The notes beneath the pieces are model-generated. The model did not search any database and was not told the DNA's origin. It saw nothing but the letters and a program-made list of their open reading frames with translations. A stretch of 64,000 nt of DNA from Trogon surrucura. Its lineage: Eukaryota > Chordata > Aves > Trogoniformes > Trogonidae. Position 1 is the stretch's first letter; each line of letters starts with the position of its first letter. Positions 21,561 through 35,900 of this stretch are shown here, one piece after another. The position numbers and the translations under genes were made by a program. The stretch is taken from contig CM036618.1 in NCBI GenBank assembly GCA_020746105.1, forward strand, positions 12,693,001-12,757,000, read 5' to 3'.

Positions 21561-24500
21561 ATTGAGGTTTCTGTGAGCGAACTGAATTGCAGTTGCATGT
21601 ATTTATTTTATATGCCCCATCTGTTGAAGTCAAGGGAGAATTATGTACATTTTTTAAAAAATGCTCTGAATCTGTCACCGATTTACCTTCTTTACCTTGC
21701 CACAAAGGCCAACATCTGTCCCCAGGCAAAGGGACAACGCTACTCTTCCAGTTACTACAGTCCAGACAGCAGGCAAGCTTATAAACCCAGTAGGGGTTCT
21801 CCAGTAAAAATTCTCCATCTTAATGAGATAAGTGATCATTTTTTCCATGATGCAATGAAAACAGAAGTATGTAAACTCTTTCTTTCTTCAGTGGTTGCCT
21901 GGTTTGCCTAAGCTTCCTACTAAGTGAATGCTTCACAGCCTTCAAAGCCTGAGCCCTGTGAATGTGATTATGCTTTTGCTGAAAAATGTGGATAATTCCC
22001 ACTTCAAGCACACTTAATTTCTTTCCACCTAAGGCTATAAAGAAAATAAGCAACTTGGAAGAGTCATACAAATAATTTTAAAATGGGAGGCCTGTTCCTT
22101 TTTCACATAACTTTTTCCAAACTAATCGCTTAGAGAGTAATTGACTTGCAAAATGATCCAGGAGGCCTCCACAGTTGAATTATTATTTTTGATCTGTCCC
22201 AGAATGGTGCTGCTATTTCTCATAACAGAAAATGACGACGTCCCTCTAGACTTCTTACTTCCCACTTTAGCTACCACTAGCAGCCTCACACCTGTTGTAA
22301 CTGGACTCAGATCAGAGAAGTTAATTTGAATATTGAATTAATTCCAAATGTCCTATGTAACATGGAGAAAGGAGTGCTTTCCTGATTGCTTTTTGGGAGG
22401 GAAGAATGGCACACTGACCACCTAACAAGGTCGACAGCCCTTTCTTTCTTTCTAAGTTTAAGAAAGATCATTTCAGGCAATGTGAAAGAAAGTTAATCTG
22501 GATAGGGAAGGAATCAATAGCTTATTTGCCATGAAAGATTCAGGAGGATGTCAGATGCTTGAAATCTGTAATAATTTCTTTAGCAAGGTATTGGGCATTT
22601 CTGGACGTCTGCTTCATGGCCAAAGCAAGCAGTCTGAACTTGTGGTCCCACTAAAGGCGTTGGGAGTCAGACACCTACATGTTTTTGCTGACCTTGATCT
22701 GACTGTAGGTTTGGGCAGTAGAACTCTTTTACCCAGTTGGATGATGATTCTTTCAGTCTTGATGAATGAGGCTTTATGCACCTCTGTGTATGTGTGGCAT
22801 TTAAAAAAAATACTTCAAAAATTATGGGAGTGAGGTGGTGGCAGTGGTAGTGATGTTATGTATATATTAAATATCCTACAACATTCTCCAGAAATGCGTG
22901 CGGTTTTTCCCCAAAGGAATGTCAGCCCATCTCTGCAGTTGCTGGGATGTCAGTTTGCCACCTGGGCTGCAGTTTGGAGATGAGTGATATTACTTCAATT
23001 ATATATGTATCCTGTTGCAACCTTCCCCAACAGTACGTTGGTGTCCTGGGTCCTCCTAAGTTACTGCATAACCACCCACTCTCCAAATCCCATCTGCCCT
23101 TGAGACAAGCAATGTCAGGGTCTCTAGATGCTTCAAGAAAATCATGAACAGCATCTTCAGAACGACAAGTGACATATCTGAAGGAACAGAACATACATGT
23201 GCTGTAGGAAGTAGATTTAGTAGAATTTTATGTAGTCATTCACAGACCAGAACACCTTCTCCGCTATATCTGGGTAGATATTTTAGACTTCATCCTGCCC
23301 TGAAAGCCTGTATATGCAGCACAGTAGATGTAGCCCATGGATAAAACACAGTAGATTGAAAAGTGCTTCAGTACAACCCATTTGCTATTCTGAAGGGCTG
23401 AGATCTTACAGATCTATTTGAAGTCACTGGCATTTTTTGCTGCTTGACACTTCTCCTGACTTTGAAATACTTGGGAGGAAGAAGAGACAAAAGCATCATT
23501 TTCATTACATTCAGTCTGCCCTCCTGCAGATCTTCGGAGGCCTAAATGTGTCTAGAACATATCTCCACAGATACTGAAAAAACCAAAACCTCTAAGCCTG
23601 TTTTATGGAAATGTTTGTCCACAAAATTTTGCTGTAAGTGGAAAATTTCAGAAATTGTAATTTCTCGTTTTTTGTAGTAGCCAGATGATATTATGGACTA
23701 ATTGTATCAAAAGCACAGCTAAGACTGGGGTCCTGGGACAGCAGAACAGAATAAGAGATAGTGAGCTGTTATCTGTAGATGCAAGAGAGGCTACCTGAAA
23801 ACTCAAAAAGAATAATTAAGGAACCTTGATAACAGTTATTTTGTTTCTATTTCTGAGTTTTTGGGGTTTTTTGTTGTTTAATTCTAGATACTTTTCTCTT
23901 TTTTTAAAAAAGAAAAAAAGTTTAGAACTGCAGAAAATGTAAAAACAGCCACGTTTCAACAAAGTGGCACGGTTCTTCACTGTGGAAAACTCATAAAATG
24001 ACAGGAAATGGCTTAATGTGGTAGGTGTTCATTGTTAAGAGTTCTGTTGACAGAAGTTGATGAGTGAAAATATTGTATTTCATTTTTGCCTTTTGTTCAG
24101 TAAATAGCATGGAATTTTGATGCTGCCTAGAGGGACAGCTTTGTACTGTGGTGGTCTAAACTGGGGGTTTTTGTTAATGTAACCAATCAGAGTAGGTGGG
24201 ATTTTTTTCTGGTGTTGTGTTGGGTTTTTTTTTAAGAAAAAAGCTGAAGTCAAAGAGAAGACCAAGAAAAAGCACCACAAAGTTTATCTTTTACTCATCT
24301 GGAAGAGTTTATTTTAAACATGGAACATTGTTTGCTGCTGTGGAAATGAAAGTGAGAGAGTTGCAGCTTTCTTCCGATGCCATCTGGCAGATGATTTACT
24401 TGCGTATGGTATTCACTAATCCAAATAACCCCGTGTGTGGTAAGCATTGTCTCTTCACTGATCATGCAGCTGAGTTGGCTGAACCTTAGACGGCTCACAC

Positions 24501-26244
24501 AAGGCTATCAACAGCACACTACGACAGACTGTTTCAAATTAGAACAGTATTATAGAAAGTGATATGCCAAATTCGTCATGCCTTTACCTTTATTAAGCAT
24601 TTTCCTTACCCGGGCTGAGCTTGGTGTTTCCTTTTCATTATCTTCATGGTTGTTTTCACTCCAGTTCTACTCTGTCTTTAGCCCATTGGATTCAACACTT
24701 ATATGTAGCCTCAAACCTCAGATGGGACCAGAGTACTGGGCATCCATCCTTAGATTGTTTTCCTCACGCTGATGGTAACGGTGTTTGCTCTTGTAAGATC
24801 TCTTCCTGATCTCAAACTTGTATTCCTGCTGGGAAGTCAGGCTGGTTAGCAGGACAGCTGTATGTTGTAACCAGTAGCTTTGTGGTTAAGGAACCTTCCC
24901 AGTTCCTAACCTGAGCCAGAATTGTCTCTGGATCAGGACATTCCCATTTATCAGGCAAAAGATCTAACTGCTGCATTATTATATTAATGTTAGGCTGCCT
25001 CCTCTTGCTGTAAACGTCCTTGAGTGGTTATTTTGGGAAACAAAATAATTAGAGGACTATGCCTTGAGGAGCAGCTGCTAAGCTATGAGTAGATGGAGGC
25101 ATTCACTTACATCCTTGTATTTGTCTTCTAGGGAGGCGTTGATATTCTGATGCTCTTCTGTGCTCAAGACAATGTAATGGCGTGTGGGGGTTCTCGACGT
25201 GTGGGGGTTTTGAGTGATTTTTCCAGAGTACCTAGCTCTGTGTGCCCAATAGGTCTCTTATTTTGGCTTATTTGTCCACTGTGAGATCTAAAGATCTGTC
25301 ATTTAAGTATTTGTAGTCACTTCTGGTTTTTGGATCCAGCCTTAATAGGTCACTTCAAGAAGTTCATGCGTGTTTCAGTTTGCAATTGCCCTTTCTGGAA
25401 GCTCACTTTTTGATTTTAAGGACAGTTGAACAATTTTGAAAGTGCTGATTTTTTTTTTTTTCAAAGGTAGATCATATAATTTGTAAGTGAAATTAAAACG
25501 TATACAGTGCGGATAGTTTTGCATCAGAGATAGGGAAGGAATTGAGAGCTCAGCTCTTTTCCTGCAGAGCAGCTGACACTTTGAACTCACGGACTGCATC
25601 TGTATTGCTAAACATTTAATACCAGGACCTGTTTCCTGAACCATAGGCTGAACAAGGCAGTGTTCATATTACCATATTCTGTTCTCTTCTAGAAAAGGCA
25701 TGGGTATATCCGAACTGCTGCAAGGAGTGTCCTTGGCCCATACTGACTCCTGAATTATGCAAAAAATTGTTTAAAAAAATGTTAGTTTGTCAGAGCCAAA
25801 ACTGTGCCAAGAACTACCCTAACTATTAAAGAGCACAGATGATCAAATTTCAGTCCAGCACCTGTCACTCCTTAACTGAGCGGCATGGGCATAGCCAAAA
25901 AATGCCCCCTTCCTCCCTCAAGTGTTAACAGAATAGAGGTGGCTTTTCAATTTGCTTCCTTAACATTCAGAGGCTGTTCTGGAAAACTGAAGTTCTTACT
26001 AATTTTAAAGCACTAAAATTCCACTGACTTTGCTGCAATTTCTATTGACTGACCCTGTAAACACACGGAGAGTCGGTATTGTTATTAATATCACCATGTC
26101 ATCATGTTTTATTCATTTTCAGTTTTATAACTATAGTCTGATCTCTTGGAATTGTGTCCGCTAATGTAGCACTGGACTATGGAAATCTTATTTTATCAAA
26201 ATGTGTTATTCTTGGACTAGAACTCACAGTTACACAGTTGCACT

Positions 26245-26865
26245 TTATAGATCCACAGATTTTTTTTAAAGCCAGAAAAGGTCCTTAGATTATTTAGTCT
26301 GACTTCCTGAATGACACAAGCCATTTCATTTAACCCAGTTAGCCTTGTGTCAAGTCCAGCATTTTGTGTTTGGCTAAGGCTTATCTTCTAGAAAGACATC
26401 CAGTCTCGATCTGAAGCCATCGGTAGTTGGAGAATCCATCACTTCCTTTGGCAGTGCAGCCCAATGGTTATCACCCTCACTCCTAAAAATGTGTGTTTTG
26501 ATTCTCGCCTGAATTTGTCTGGCTTTCACTTCCAGCTATCACGTCTCATTATGCCTTTTTTTTGTGAGATGAGAGTGCTGCTGTTATTGCTCAGTATTTT
26601 CTCCCTGTGGTGATACTTGCACATTGTAATCACTGAAATCATCGCTGGATGTTTTTATTGAACTCAACAGACTGAACCCCTTTAATCTCTCACTGCAAGG
26701 CCCTTTTCCAAGGTTTCCGATAATTTCTGTGGCTCTCCTCCACATCCTATCCAATTCTTTACCTCTTTTGTGAAATGAGGAAACAAGAACTGGATGTAAT
26801 ACTCCAGCATGTGTCCATTTATAGGCAATCCTAGTACTTTTCAATGCTTTTCCTCTGTTGCTCTA
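26245..26865 (-). mobile_element. old CR1-clade LINE fragment, antisense
   Basis: The sequence reads as a LINE 3' portion on the - strand. The frame at 26584-26844 contains GKELDRMWRRATEIIGNLGK, similar in layout to the CR1 ORF2 C-terminal segment, followed by GFSLLSSIKTSSDDFSD. The left end (GCCAGAAAAGGTCCTTAGA) corresponds to the element 3' end, but no ATTCTATG tail remains. It is clearly more diverged than the other CR1 copies here. The subfamily is not determined. Confidence 0.65.
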
Positions 26866-29800
26866 AGGCGATCACAAATTTAAGTGTGCCTGGGGCTGCT
26901 CGCTGGCACTGAGACCAGCTGGAATATCACAGTCTGCATTTGTACTCTGGAACACTCTTTATCTTCAATGACAGGGTGTCTGCATTTGAACTATTTTTTG
27001 GGAATGCTTCCTGGCAATTCCTGACACTTTGGCTGTGTTTGGAAATTTTCTGGGAAAATGCTGGCAAAGGCTGAAATCATGCCAGAGGTGAAAATAACCA
27101 TTGCACAGTACAGATGTTCAAGAACTAATACCTAAGAACATTTCCTAGTGCTGTTTTATTCAGTAGTATAATTTTAAGAGTTCCCAATTATGCTCAAAGC
27201 ATCGCTGATCTTTTTAGCTTTGATGAAGTTATAAAAAAAAATGCCAAACAATTTTCTCTTATTTAAGAACCTAGAAGTCAGATATATGGGCTAAACTGAT
27301 CCTCTCAGTCAGATAAAAACATTGTCAAGTTAGAGACAGGTATCTCCTGGTTTTTTTTACCTCATTTTTCTTAGAAGCCTATTTTTGAGTAGATTCTCTC
27401 TTTGGTAGGATTTACCTCTCCCCACCTTACCACTGATGATAAAAGGTACTTGGATGGCCCAGAGCCCAAGTCTAACTTTTCAGGATAAGACTTAGGTGAA
27501 ATGACTCCTACTCAGCTTCCCTTTTGTGTGATGACTCCTACTCCTATGGGGATGACTCCTGTTGGTGCCCCTTATGCATCTAAACCACAGAGGTACCTTC
27601 TGTAAAAGTATTACCCATAGATATAGCGTATTTGCAGGGATAGGATAAACAGATCTTTATTTAGTTTTCTCTGACTTTTACTGTAGGAGTTGAACATGAA
27701 ATAAACCCCCTTATCCTAAGTTTTCAAAATTCAAACATGGGTTTTGATTCTCTTTTTAATGGTTTTTCCCATGGTACAGCAACACAAGAAGTAATCAACA
27801 TTTGCCAGTTCCAGGACTAACCCGTGTCTTCATGATATACACATTTTGCTGACTCTTTGCTCTTACCTCATTCCTCCCAGAAGAAGTTACCAGGGGCACT
27901 GGGTGAGGAAGATAGCCTGTGCCCATGTTGCTAAACCTCAGACAGGATGGGTGTGTTAATTATTTTCTCTTCCAATCTAAAAAAAATAAAAACACTTGAA
28001 ATCAGCTGAAGGATTGCACCACTTCAGCAGTGTCAGTTCCCAACCTCAGAGCTCCCAGAATAGCTTGGAACACCAGTTGTTATGGTGTCTGAAATGAAAA
28101 AACCCTGCTACAACTCTTTTTTTTTTAGTTTCCAAAGGTTAAGATCAAATGCAGCAAAATATTTTTCAGTACACATCTAAGTCCATTTAGTAAATTCCTT
28201 GCCTATATGCTTGAGCAAAACTGGTTTGCTTGCTAGGGGTATACTTGCACCACAGGCATATCCTGGAGTTTTAATTTGTCACTCTTTTGCTTGTATTCAG
28301 TCATCCTAATCTAAAGGTATTATAGTGAAGGGATGTATTTAAAATGACAACAATACTGATGAGCAAAATCATAACTTATTTTTATCATATACCTTGACTG
28401 TTTTGAATCTGACTTCTTCCTCCATACCATGAGGTGGGTTCAGCTGTCTCCAGACAGGGCAAGACTTGGAGGTTGACTGATGCAGTCTTCCAACATTATT
28501 CCATCCTTAAATGTATCCTTAAGTGCATCCTTAACTGTTTCTACATGTTCCCATTCTGCATCTTAGAGTTTGTAGCTACAATTAATACTGTAAAATCACA
28601 CTGTCTACATCCAGTCTAGAGATCTAAACATAAGCAGTATAGAGGCATAGCAGTATAGAGGCTAGTTGGTCTTGAGATCAAAGCTGACCTTTCTAGCCTA
28701 CATTGTAGACGTGCCTTTTGAAATACAGCTTTCAGTAATGTCTTGTCGAGTAGAGGCTGTAGACAACATAAAGGGTTTTCATTTGTGCATGCATCTGGTT
28801 AGATAAGAGCTATGGGTGGTTCTTGCAACTGAACTTCACCTTGAAGAAACAGGTGCTTGTGAAACAAGGAGTGCTGAGCACAGCATACTCAAGCTGTGAA
28901 TATGAGACTCATACAGAGATTGTCACCAGTTTTGGCTCTAGACTGGGATGTGAGTTGTGGTGGTTTTGGACTCAGTTCCTGCTCTGTTCAGGCATCCTTG
29001 CTACAGGACAGTTACTCTTCACGAAGAGTGCGAGAGATGGCAGCTATAGTAACTGCTTCAGTCACTCAAGGTAAATCTACCAGCAAATATGGGTAGGAGC
29101 CTTGAATTTCTTCTCAGTTATAAATCAACTTTAATATTAACTTGTGTGAACATAGAGAAAGCATAAATTGCTATTGTTACCTCAAAAAGCACCCGTGTTC
29201 AGGAATAATTTGAAATGGAAGCTGATCTGGCATGAGCCAGAGCAAAGCCTGCTGCAGACATACAGTGGGGGTTAATTATTACTTTCATTAGATTTTATTA
29301 TCATCACCTTCAGTGACATACACTCTTGTTTTTTCATCACTGTGTAAGGGGGGTTAACATGACAACAGCAGTCTAATATTTCTCAACACCTGCCCATCTG
29401 GCAGAGCTTTGTTCTCTAAAGTTTGTTCTGCCACCGTTGATTTTAGATTTGCACTTTTGCTGATGATCAAAGTGGTGAGGTTACTGAAAACAAGGACTTC
29501 CTGGGCAAATACATCACCATTGGTCTAGTTTGGCCCTGGCAATGAAGGGCCTCTGGGCAGACTGGGTGAGCAAAAATGAATGTGCATGCAGACATTTATG
29601 ATGCCACTCTGTTATTTTTAACACACTGTACATTCAGCAACTTCTTTCCTTTATGGTGGAAGATCATTTAGATGTTTCTTTGAAGACTAATTTAAGGATG
29701 TTGGCAAAGACCGGTTGGTGTAACATGTGTGATTTATTATGTTAACACTGATGAAAAAACATATGAATAATCCTGCCGAGTACAGAGAAAACAAATGCAC

Positions 29801-32169
29801 TGTTTCTATGCTGTAGTTTGATCTGATCTTGGTAGACTACAGTTAATATATTTTGAAACGAAATATGCATGGCAAACTGCTTTCATAAGACTCTAATAAA
29901 AGTCTTTCTCATTTTTAGTTTTTCCTCTCTCTCAATCTTCCCTTTGTTTTGTTCAAATAAAAAAAAAATAGAAAACATGTATTTTACCATCTGTAAAAAA
30001 CCTAAATTCTCCTCAGCTGCTGCTGTTAAAATACTGGAACTACATTCCAGTAGGTTCCTGTTCACTCTATGCACAATAAATAATAAAACATGGTAAATGG
30101 TCCAAAATTCAATGTAATTCACAGAGATATTAATAAACTCTGTGCTTTCTTTTTTTGGTAGGGAAACCAAGCAGCAAAGCAAGTTGAAGCTTCATTGCCT
30201 GAAGATGATTGAAGTAGCTTGAATAAGGCACAGTCAATAGTCAGACAGTTAATATAATGAGAAATCCATTGACATTGTTGACTCAGTAATTTATTTGCTG
30301 TGCTATTGATTTGATCTCCACCAAGAGAGAGCTAAGGGCTTGGTCACAACTTTGCTGAATACATTGTGAGGGCTTGTACAGAATAAATGGGCAGGTCATG
30401 GTTGGGCTGGCTTAGAAGCCTGGGAATTTGTGACTGTAAATGTCAGACTTCTCCTCTTCATCAAGTCCTCCAAATTGTGCCTGGTTTACTGCAATGGGCT
30501 GAAGATACTTCGCTGATAGTGCCCATGTGCCCATGGGGGATCTCATTGGGCAGAGCACTGCGTGCCCTTAGAGCATCGTAGATTCACTTCCATTTACCTT
30601 AGAGAAATACTTTCTAAAGTTTCAGCTTTAAACATTTCCACTGCTTACTGGGAGAGATCCAGAAGCGTCAGTCCTATGGATTTTTGTTTTTTTTTGTTTG
30701 CTTGCTCCTAATTCTGTTAGATGAGTGGAGTTTTTTTAAATAAAAAACCTCCTTCCTGATTACTAACCACCAACAGCGTAGCTAGTGCCTTTGCACTAGA
30801 GGAAGTCAGCAAATGAACCCATGTGTAAATGAATGGCTTTAGCCATCAAATTAACTTCCTCAGCAGTGGGAAATGCCGAACTTCATTAAAGTTCCACTCC
30901 TATTGTCAATTTGGTCTAATTTACAATTTTAGTCTAGGAAAGTTTATCCCTGTTTTTTGTTAGCTAGATTAACTTTAAACACAGTACTTAAATTATGGGG
31001 TTTTTGGACCTTTCAGCAAGTTAGAATAGCTGCCAGTTCTTTAGAAATAAGCAAATTGACTGTTTCTTATGAAACGCATTATTTGTTTGAAATTTGCGCT
31101 GGGGCATGGCCATGTGTTTGTACGTATGCTTCAAGGATGGATCTGCTCTCGGTTCATAAATTACAAAATTACTTCTCATTATTCTCTATTAATTCATACT
31201 GAGTTTGATGTTAGTTCAGAATCCAGTGAGATTTCAAGGAAGAAATGAAATAATGTCATATCTCTTTGCCATTACTGCTGAACTCTTTGTTAACAATAAG
31301 CAACCTCTGAAGGTAACTAGAAAAAAAATGCACCCTGTAGTGTTATCTGTGAGGTTTTTTGCCAAGTTGCACAAAATATATTTTTATTTTTCTACACTCT
31401 TTTCACTGCTAAGAAATTTGGGTCTTCTTGTTGCCTAGAAAACTTGAAAAATTAATGGAAACACAATGAAATCAGGGCTTGAGGAATAATGGAGACTGAG
31501 AGGTTTTGAAAGTAAAGGATGTCAATCAGACGGCTTAAAATAGGTTATTAACAAAATACTGAACAAATGAACATTTTGAGCAGGGGAAGGTTTTTTTTTA
31601 ACGTTTTGTTAAACAAGTATACTTATTTTCCAGTAAATGTCCTCTTTCTGACATTTCTAAAGTTTAGAAAGAGCAGAAAATGAGTATGTTCAGACCTTTC
31701 TTCTATGTTTTAAAAAGGCAAGGAGAAATTGAAAGTGTAGTGTCCTGTATGCTGTATGCCATGAAGGGTTAATTATACATTTTATGTAAATACATGGGCA
31801 ACTAGGAATACATGTGCCAGAGGCCACATACCACTAGTGCGTTCACATCTTAGAAGACATCGCTCTGTTTGCAAGCTGGTGTCTGGACTATATCAATGAA
31901 ATACCCACTGACTAAATTCTACCCATCCTAACCTTGAGATCTAAAATGTATAGCTTTAGTAAAGCTGCTAAACAAGACAGGGAAAAAAAAAAGTTATGCA
32001 CGACAGCAACTTTTTTCAGCAAGGTGCCGACACACATTTCTAAATTTCTCAGAAGTTGACCAAACACCTAAGTGTTTATACAGTTAAATCTCAGACTACT
32101 TGGGGCAGAGTTAAGCTTATCTCAGATGAAAATTATCGTTTCATGTATTTGTTTCCACATAAGACTTTT
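26866..32169. other. intergenic desert, 26.9-32.2 kb
   Basis: No gene or clear interspersed repeat was recognised. Minor local repeats are three copies of ATGACTCCT-like sequence (27501, 27531, 27552), three TCCTTAA units near 28503-28535, and two copies of AGCAGTATAGAGGC at 28633 and 28649. Short ORFs are unsupported. Confidence 0.55.
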
Positions 32170-32975
32170 CACAGAATCACAGAATCACAGAATCACAGAA
32201 TCACAGAATGTCAGGGATTGGAAGGGACCTCGAAAGATCGTCAAGTCCAATCCCCCTGCCAGAGCAGGAATGCCTAGACTATGCCACACAGGAACGTGTC
32301 CAGGCAGGTCTTGAATGTCTCCAGAGAAGGAGACTCCTCAACCTCCCTGGGCAGCCTGTGCCAGTGTTCCGTCACCCTCACTGAGAAGAAGTTTCTTCTC
32401 GAGTTTAAGCGGAACCTCTTGTGTTCCAGTTTCAGCCCATTACCCCTTGTCCTATCAGTGGTTGTCACCGAGAAGAGCCTGGCTCCATCCTCGTGACACT
32501 CACCCTTGATATATTTGTAAACATTAATGAGGTCACCCCTCAGTCTCCTCTTCTCCAAACTAAAGAGCCCCAACTCCCTCAGTCTTTTCTCATAAGGGAG
32601 ATGCTCCACTCCCTTAATCATCCTAGTTGCCCTGTGCTGGGCTCTCTCCAGCAGTTCCCTGTCTTTCTTGAACTGAGGGGCCCAGAACTGGACACAATAT
32701 TCCAGATGGGGTCTCACCAGGGCAGAGTAGAGGGGAAGGAGAACCTCTCTCGACCTACTAACCACCCCCCTTCTAATACACCCCAGGATGCCATTGGCCT
32801 TCCTGGCCACAAGGGCACAGTGCTGGCTCATGGTCATCCTGCTGTCCACCAAGACTCCCAGGTCGCTTTCCCCTACACTGCTCTCTAATAAGTCATTCCC
32901 CAACTTATACTGGAACCCGAGGTTGTTCCTACCCAGATGCAAGACTCTACATTTACCCTTGTTATATTTTTGACT
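32170..32975 (-). mobile_element. young CR1 LINE, 5'-truncated, antisense, with intact ORF2 C-terminus
   Basis: The 3' end is at the left, with five perfect copies of CACAGAAT (32170-32209), the reverse complement of the CR1 tail unit ATTCTGTG. The - strand frame ending at 32274 is open for about 230 codons and carries CR1 ORF2 C-terminal landmarks such as [44 protein letters not shown] and [11 protein letters not shown]. The lack of stops indicates a recent insertion. The reverse-transcriptase and endonuclease domains are absent, so it cannot move on its own. Confidence 0.93.
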
Positions 32976-35900
32976 CATATTAAGAGATAGGAGGTAATGA
33001 ACATGAAACATTTTTATTTTAGAAAGATTTTTTTCTCCTCCTCAGGAAATAGATTTGCTCTGGAAAATGGAGACATCCAAACAGCAGCTCAGGAATGTCA
33101 CTTTCTTTTTATCCCAGGTGTGCCAATAATGCGCTATTGCAGCAGTGATGAGGAATCTTACATCTATAGTAGTGTGCAATATGTTACATATAGGGCAGGT
33201 GTAGGCCTAAGTAAGACCAAAGTGAACTGGCCAGTCCCTTTGAAATGTACCTGGTGCCATCTTTCTCATCACATCTGCTACTGTGGTTGAATATTTTCTT
33301 CAGTCAAATGTGATTTCTGGAAAGGATACTACAAAATGTAGGATCTTTTATGTGTGATATTTGAAAAATCGCTCTTGTTTTCTCAGGCAGACGGCTGAAG
33401 CAGGTCAGAGTTTGTAGTTTTTCTGTCACCACAAGTTAATTTAAAGGCCTCCTGTGTAATAATAACAGGTTAAATTATTTATAGGGTTGGTTTTAGTAAA
33501 CACCGCATAGCATAGAGCAATGTCCAACATAACCCGTTGAATCACTGCCAACACAACATCATCTTTCATTGGAGCTCTGAAGAAATAGCACAAACAATGA
33601 AGATGTCTGAGGTATGTCACAATACTGTGATCAAAAGGAATGTATTATTTAAATATTATAAGCCCAATGATGTCTTTTGAAATAGGATGATTTTAATTCA
33701 AAAACATCTGCTTGAAAATACAAAGAGATTAGAAATGTCCGTTTATAAAAACATACTAATTAAAGGCTCTAAATACTTAGAATAGTTCTACGCCTATGTA
33801 AGCTAGTCCAACTGATAGCAAAACTCGACATGTTTCATATTATTTCAACTTCTTTTATTTGAACAAGGGAATAGATAAACAAAAGGAAACGATCCTGTTT
33901 TTTTAAAAATTTTGTGAAAATATAACCCGAGCAGAGGTCAGTCTTCAAGTGCATGGTCCATATGGCTTGGCTGACACAAGTAGCTGTAAGGATAACATCA
34001 CTTTGTAGGAACAGTGAGACTCAGCTCTCTCCAGCTCTGTGCAGTAGCAGAGTGGAAAGAAAATGTAAACTGAACTACTCCTTTATCCACCATTTTATAT
34101 ATATCTGAGTCAACGGAAGCATAAACTACTGTAGCTTCTAGGTCTGTTAATAAAAATTCCAAAAATAATTATCCTCCACTTCATATGAAACGATGGAGTA
34201 ACTATTTTTTGTTTGGCCTGCAAGCCATCAAATGTCATTATTATAAGCAGACTTCACAAGCAGCTATGTTGTAGAGGAATGGAGAAACACTCGTGTTAAT
34301 TGTGGTGTCATATTTAGAAGAAACTGCTTTTTAACTTGGTGCTTTACAATTTTACTTGTCAAGTATAATTCAGCTACACTGGAGGAGTAGAGACCTTCCT
34401 GCTAAGCAGACCACATTGGGGAATATTCTTTTCCTTATTCATTAGAATAAAGGAAGTTTAGCAATGCCTGTGCAGTAACATAATGTATCCTTGAAACATA
34501 TATGTATACAGGTGAATGTCTGTCTATTGCAGATTTATTTAGTGTCGAAACAAAAATTATCAAGACACTGTCACTGGGTGAGTGATTTGTCCTAGTAAGT
34601 ACGTATGTCCTATGGTCTGCATGCTGGGCACTGTGAATAAATTAATACAGCTCAACAAAGAAGTCATCAGGGCTATATCTCAAGAGGTATTTGGGCATCA
34701 AATCTGTAGGCTAACAAGGTAAGGTGTGCACATGTCCCGTCACCGGCTCATTCACACTTCCATTTCTGCCTTGGCACATTCAGTGCGATGGTGTGTGCCA
34801 ACGCCAAGGATTCTGTCACAGCCAGAGACCTGCCTGACTGGGAGCTGGTGGTTCCTTAAGAGCCTTTGATCTATAGTCAGCTTGTGGGCACTCCACATCC
34901 AGAGTATGCTGTTTTAATAATTATCAACTATTTCTTGGAGTTAGGTGTCTAAACCTGGACAATTTTGGGTGTCAAAGCCTACAAGGATAACCCTTTACGA
35001 CACCCAAGTGGTTAGACAGTTCACACTGACAAGAGATTTATATGCGGATTTACAGCTACTTACATGCTCAAGCTAAGTAATTAGTGTTCATTTTATTATG
35101 CAGTATTCTGAGATAGAGCTTCCACATGCTTTGTTATTATATCTGTGTGTTATATTCTACGTATTATATTTAAAGATGAGCAATAACTGAAATTTTCTCA
35201 AAGGACACTGCTGTGATTTTCATTTTGCCCTGGATTGGGTGAATCTGGTTGGATATACCTCACTGATAGAGTGTGACATCTGGGAGAAGCTTCTGCCTTG
35301 AAGTGGCAGAAGTGATAATAGGCTATAGAATTAAGTCTAAGCAAGAATCATTACTTCAGGTTTCACTCGTGTAGTGTGAATTGCACATCTGACAAAACTG
35401 GTTGCAATAATAAAGTAGACTTGATTTAAATAAATAAATCTCTAAAATCTGGATCCTCCCTTTCTGCTCTCCCACTTGCAGCTGCAGATTCTTGCTCCCT
35501 GCTTTAGCTGCACATCGGAAGAACTTTTCACAGACAAAACTAAGCACACATATTTCATCTTCCAAAATAACTGTTTACGGAGACTCAGTTCCTGGTGTTT
35601 GACACTTGAGATGTCAGTGGTAATAAGAAAAAAAAGCAGTCACATTTGTGTAGAAGAAGAAACAAAGAAGTGGATGCTTTGGCATAATTATTTTTGCCCA
35701 AGTTCGTGTGATTTCACCGGCTCTTTGGAATATTTCCAGATATCTTTAAAATTGATGCTGATACATTATAATGCAACAAGAGAATAAACACATATCTGTA
35801 ACTTACTCTGAAGTTGTGTTAAAAACCTGCCAAAGCATTGGCCTGCAGTCTCAGGTAAATCATTCTGGTTTTTTTTTTATAATACAGGAGGAAAAGAACT

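Larger units (their letters stand above)
18861..26244. other. intergenic desert, proximal part
   Basis: No gene is supported. Small features include a 20-bp-period direct repeat of AATTTATACCAAGAGC (20553 and 20573), a G-run cluster at 21266-21285, and a CpG-enriched stretch at 20570-21560 listed separately. ORFs such as 21358-21729 (-) and 22531-22833 (+) show no family resemblance. Confidence 0.55.

Noticed and set aside
32281-32888. Overlapping + strand ORFs up to 155 codons
   Set aside because: They are the antisense of the intact CR1 ORF2 tail.
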